Assembly (NCBI GenBank): GCA_903835325.1
Contig: CAILMU010000227.1
Location: 1 to 25,338, forward strand
Direction of reading: 5' to 3'
Length of the DNA: 25,338 nucleotides
Origin: an uncultured Microcaldota archaeon
GTDB taxonomy: Archaea; Micrarchaeota; Micrarchaeia; Anstonellales; Bilamarchaeaceae
Part shown: in pieces, positions 22,890 through 25,338 of the stretch
Numbering within the stretch: the stretch's first letter is position 1
How the letters are laid out: every line of letters begins with the position of its first letter
Notes under the pieces: generated by a model
Told to the model about the DNA's origin: nothing
The model's database searches: none
The model's input: only the letters and a program-made list of their open reading frames with translations
Translations under genes and position numbers: made by a program

Positions 22890-24047
22890 ATGAAAGCCAT
22901 TCCGAAAGCCCCTATCCTGCAGGCTGATAAGGCACAACCCGCATTCCATTGCCGCCAGCCCAACCATAAGAGATTCAGCACGTTAACAATCCTTCTCGCT
23001 TCGATCCCTTCCGTCTTGTCCTTATCCTCCTGCTGCTTCGAGGATGCGCCCAAAGGCCCGAGACCAGGGGAGGTCGTTGTGGTGAACGAGCCGAGCTTCC
23101 CGAACCAGAAGGGAAACAGGAGGGCAGAAGAGAACGAATCCACCGACCCGCTGGCCACAGCATCAACATCCTCTTCATCGTCCAATAAATCAAAAGAATC
23201 AAAACAAGAAAACGATGCGAAGGAGCGCCCGGCGCAAGCTTCAGCCTCGATAACCCCGCTCATATCGCCAGACAATTCGAAATTCGTATCCGGTTGCCCG
23301 GCCGAGATGGCGCCGGTAGAAGACTATTGCATAGACAAGTTCGAAGCGCATCTCGTGACGATAGAAGACGGCAAAGAAATCCAATACCCTTATTTCAGCA
23401 CGATGGATGGCAAACTGGTCGTCGCGAAATCCGCGCCCGATGTTTTCCCCCAGGCATACATCAGCCAGGTCGATTCAGAAGCGGCATGCCGGAGGGCGGC
23501 AAAACGCCTCTGCACACGGGCCGAATGGGTGAAAGCATGCCGGGGGCCGGATAATTTCACTTATCCGTACGGCAATGCGCGTGCCAGGAAGACCTGCAAC
23601 ACGAGCAGGGGCGATGAGATCGGCGAGCTTTCCGGGGACGATTACCTCCTTAGGACGTTCTTCGGGAACGACCCGATGAAATGGACGTACGAGAATTTCA
23701 ACGATCCAAGGCTGGACCAGTTCGAAGGCGGCCTGAAGCAGGCTGGGTCGTACCAGGGATGCAAGAGCCCATACGGGGTCTTCGATATGGACGGCAACCT
23801 CCACGAGTGGGTGAGCGACAAGGTCGATTCGAGTTTCCAGGGCATGCCTTCGAAAAGGGCTGGCTGGCGCGGGTGGCAGAACAAGAAGACGGTGAGCACC
23901 ATAGGCAACGGGATATTCCTCGGCGCGTTCTTCAACGATGACGAGGCGAACGGCGCAGGGTGCCACTATATGACGGTCGCCCATGAACCGGTTTATCATG
24001 ATTACTCTACAGGATTCAGGTGCTGCAGGGATGCTGAGAAAAAGTAG
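22890..24047 (+). CDS. Formylglycine-generating-enzyme-family lipoprotein (SUMF1-like domain)
   Basis: A 385-residue protein. A hydrophobic stretch at about 30-47 ends in LSSC (45-48), a lipobox-like site, suggesting a lipid-anchored protein. Residues about 50-115 are a Ser/Glu/Lys/Pro-rich linker. Residues 120-380 form a SUMF1/FGE-type domain: EDYCIDKFEAH, AACRRAAKRLCTRAEWVKAC, YPYGN, GCKSPYGVFDMDGNLHEWV and the end YHDYSTGFRCC. The usual Cys pair for true formylglycine formation on sulfatases is not clear, and no sulfatase is nearby; many family members have other roles. The style is bacterial (common in myxobacteria and relatives), so transfer is possible. It lies just upstream of the transglutaminase-like gene (26-nt gap), probably as one unit. 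Confidence 0.85.
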   Translation: MKAIPKAPILQADKAQPAFHCRQPNHKRFSTLTILLASIPSVLSLSSCCFEDAPKGPRPGEVVVVNEPSFPNQKGNRRAEENESTDPLATASTSSSSSNKSKESKQENDAKERPAQASASITPLISPDNSKFVSGCPAEMAPVEDYCIDKFEAHLVTIEDGKEIQYPYFSTMDGKLVVAKSAPDVFPQAYISQVDSEAACRRAAKRLCTRAEWVKACRGPDNFTYPYGNARARKTCNTSRGDEIGELSGDDYLLRTFFGNDPMKWTYENFNDPRLDQFEGGLKQAGSYQGCKSPYGVFDMDGNLHEWVSDKVDSSFQGMPSKRAGWRGWQNKKTVSTIGNGIFLGAFFNDDEANGAGCHYMTVAHEPVYHDYSTGFRCCRDAEKK

Positions 24048-24073
24048 ATTATTAACGTAGAATATGCGGGGGA

Positions 24074-25338
24074 ATGGGGATATTGGGTTCAGGAAGGAAA
24101 TTGGCCGATGATGCGATGCACGCGGTTCGCGACGCTCCAAATCGCGAGCCGGGCCGATTCTGGAAATGGGTCGCTGCCGCGACTCTTGCGCATGCCGGCA
24201 TACTCTCCTTCGGACACCCTTTCTTCGAAAAAAAACAGGTGGGCGTCAATTTTGCAGCTGAGGAAACCGCAGGGGGAAAACGGCCTTCCGACGATCAGCG
24301 CTATTTCCGCAGGGACCTGGAATCCTATATCGAAAAGATGACAAACGATGACCCCCGGGCGTTCCCAGAGAGCGATGAGCTCTCCGCCGCATCCCTCTAT
24401 CCGAAGCAAATCCCCGATGCTGAAAACGGATCAACCAAGCAAATCGATAAAATGAAACCCAATGCCTTGCCCATGGATGCAAAATCGGGAATCGAGAAAG
24501 CAAAAGATGCTGATCAAGAGGAAGAGGCAACGGAAATTCCGGAATTGAAACCCGCATCGAATATGATTCGCCCTCTCTCGATAAACACGAGCCATCCGAA
24601 AGAGCCATCGAGCCTCGAGGGACTCAAACAAGCAAGGGACGCATTCCGGACCCGGCTCCTTTCTGACCTGAAGGATGATGTAGCGGGGCAGGTGAAATTG
24701 GACAGCATGCCGTTCATAGAATTCTTCGTCCGTTCATGGTATTACAAGCATGCGATAGGGAGGCTCGAGAAAGGGATGATGCCGCTTGTGGCCCCGGAGC
24801 GGCTATATTCGGATTTCGAATCGATAATGGCCGCGGCAAAATCCAGGATCCATAAAGACCATTCGCCTATCCAGAAGGACCTGATATTCCATCAGTCCGC
24901 TATCGCCTTCTTGAAAGGATATGAGAAGGACCACCGCGACATCTACTCGGCGCTGGAAGAGGGATGGGTGAACTGCGACAGCGCGACACAGCTCGGGGTC
25001 AGCGGATTCACCCAGCTCGATCCCAATGCCCGCATCAACCTTTTCAGCGACCATGTCCAGTCGGTCACTGCGGAAAAAGGCAAATGGGTGGTGATAGAGA
25101 ACACATCATCCGGGAACCCGCTCTATTCCTATTCGCGAGGTTTTTTGACCAAACCTGAGAAATACGTCTCAGATTACCTGATATCAGAGGACACTGGCCT
25201 TGCCGGCGCACTTCCGGACGAGGTGAAGGGCTGGTATCTCCATCCTCTGGAACGTTTCGGGAAAAAGCCTCCACCTGGTTTCATGCCATTCAGCGAATCC
25301 CAGCAGGGGGATGCAATCGACATCCAGGGGCCGCAGCC
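24074..25338 (+). CDS. Transglutaminase-like protein, 3'-truncated by the window edge
   Basis: The frame from ATG 24074 is open to the last base, 421 codons, so the stop lies outside. A hydrophobic stretch at about residues 30-46 (FWKWVAAATLAHAGILSFG) may anchor or export it. Residues about 60-170 are charged linker. Residues 190-400 carry a pattern like transglutaminase-like cysteine proteins: GWVNCDSAT with Cys301, SDHVQSV with His327, and WVVIENTSSG with Glu342 where Asp or Glu completes the triad. This fits the Cys-His-acid order but is a weak match. The start is uncertain: GGGGG directly precedes the ATG, and TTATTAA lies about 22 nt upstream. It follows the FGE-family gene by 26 nt. Confidence 0.65.
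   Translation, partial: MGILGSGRKLADDAMHAVRDAPNREPGRFWKWVAAATLAHAGILSFGHPFFEKKQVGVNFAAEETAGGKRPSDDQRYFRRDLESYIEKMTNDDPRAFPESDELSAASLYPKQIPDAENGSTKQIDKMKPNALPMDAKSGIEKAKDADQEEEATEIPELKPASNMIRPLSINTSHPKEPSSLEGLKQARDAFRTRLLSDLKDDVAGQVKLDSMPFIEFFVRSWYYKHAIGRLEKGMMPLVAPERLYSDFESIMAAAKSRIHKDHSPIQKDLIFHQSAIAFLKGYEKDHRDIYSALEEGWVNCDSATQLGVSGFTQLDPNARINLFSDHVQSVTAEKGKWVVIENTSSGNPLYSYSRGFLTKPEKYVSDYLISEDTGLAGALPDEVKGWYLHPLERFGKKPPPGFMPFSESQQGDAIDIQGPQ

Overview
The window is archaeal. The evidence is a run of archaeal/eukaryotic-type translation genes (eL18, uL13, uS9, RNA polymerase subunit N, uS2), a UbiA-family prenyltransferase with the ether-lipid (DGGGP synthase) signature, an archaeal NadM-type NMN adenylyltransferase, two Lrp/AsnC regulators, an archaeal tRNA-Pro, and TATA boxes at archaeal distance from the starts. 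Genes use either GGTG/GGAGG-type ribosome binding sites or a TATA box about 25-30 nt before the ATG (leaderless mRNA). Coding DNA is moderately GC-rich and intergenic DNA is AT-rich. The mix of small membrane proteins, secreted Cys-rich proteins and bacterial-looking surface proteins suggests an uncultivated lineage, possibly DPANN (Micrarchaeota/Diapherotrites-like), but the sequence alone does not settle this.

Layout. 1-564: 3' end of a secreted-looking Cys-repeat protein. 646-3853 (minus): ribosomal/RNA polymerase cluster rpl18e-rpl13-rps9-rpoN, then a small membrane protein, a tRNA-Pro whose T-arm is split by about 98 nt, and rpsB. 4004-5344 (minus): a four-helix membrane protein and the DGGGP synthase, divergent from an Lrp regulator (5446-5916). 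5927-7435 (minus): a receiver-like/methyltransferase fusion. 7739-11217 (plus): a second Lrp regulator, an HPr-kinase-like P-loop protein, and aguB and aguA, the two steps from agmatine to putrescine. 11218-11600: a non-coding stretch with hairpins and two families of direct repeats. 11604-13670: a large exported protein with an outer-membrane-barrel-like C-terminus. 13833-15755: an MFS transporter and a metallo-beta-lactamase-fold hydrolase. 15816-17369 (minus): a methyltransferase and an unknown protein. 17500-17720: what looks like an IS200/IS605 right end with an omega-RNA-like segment but no transposase gene. 17780-18877: an anchored extracellular protein. 18910-22790 (minus): smc with nadM overlapping its stop. 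22890-25338 (plus): a formylglycine-generating-enzyme-family lipoprotein and a 3'-truncated transglutaminase-like protein.

The strongest points for follow-up are the interrupted tRNA-Pro inside the ribosomal cluster, the orphan IS605 end/omega-RNA, the repeat-and-hairpin region after aguA, and the cell-surface genes (barrel-like protein, FGE-family lipoprotein plus transglutaminase-like partner), which look bacterial in style inside an archaeal chromosome.
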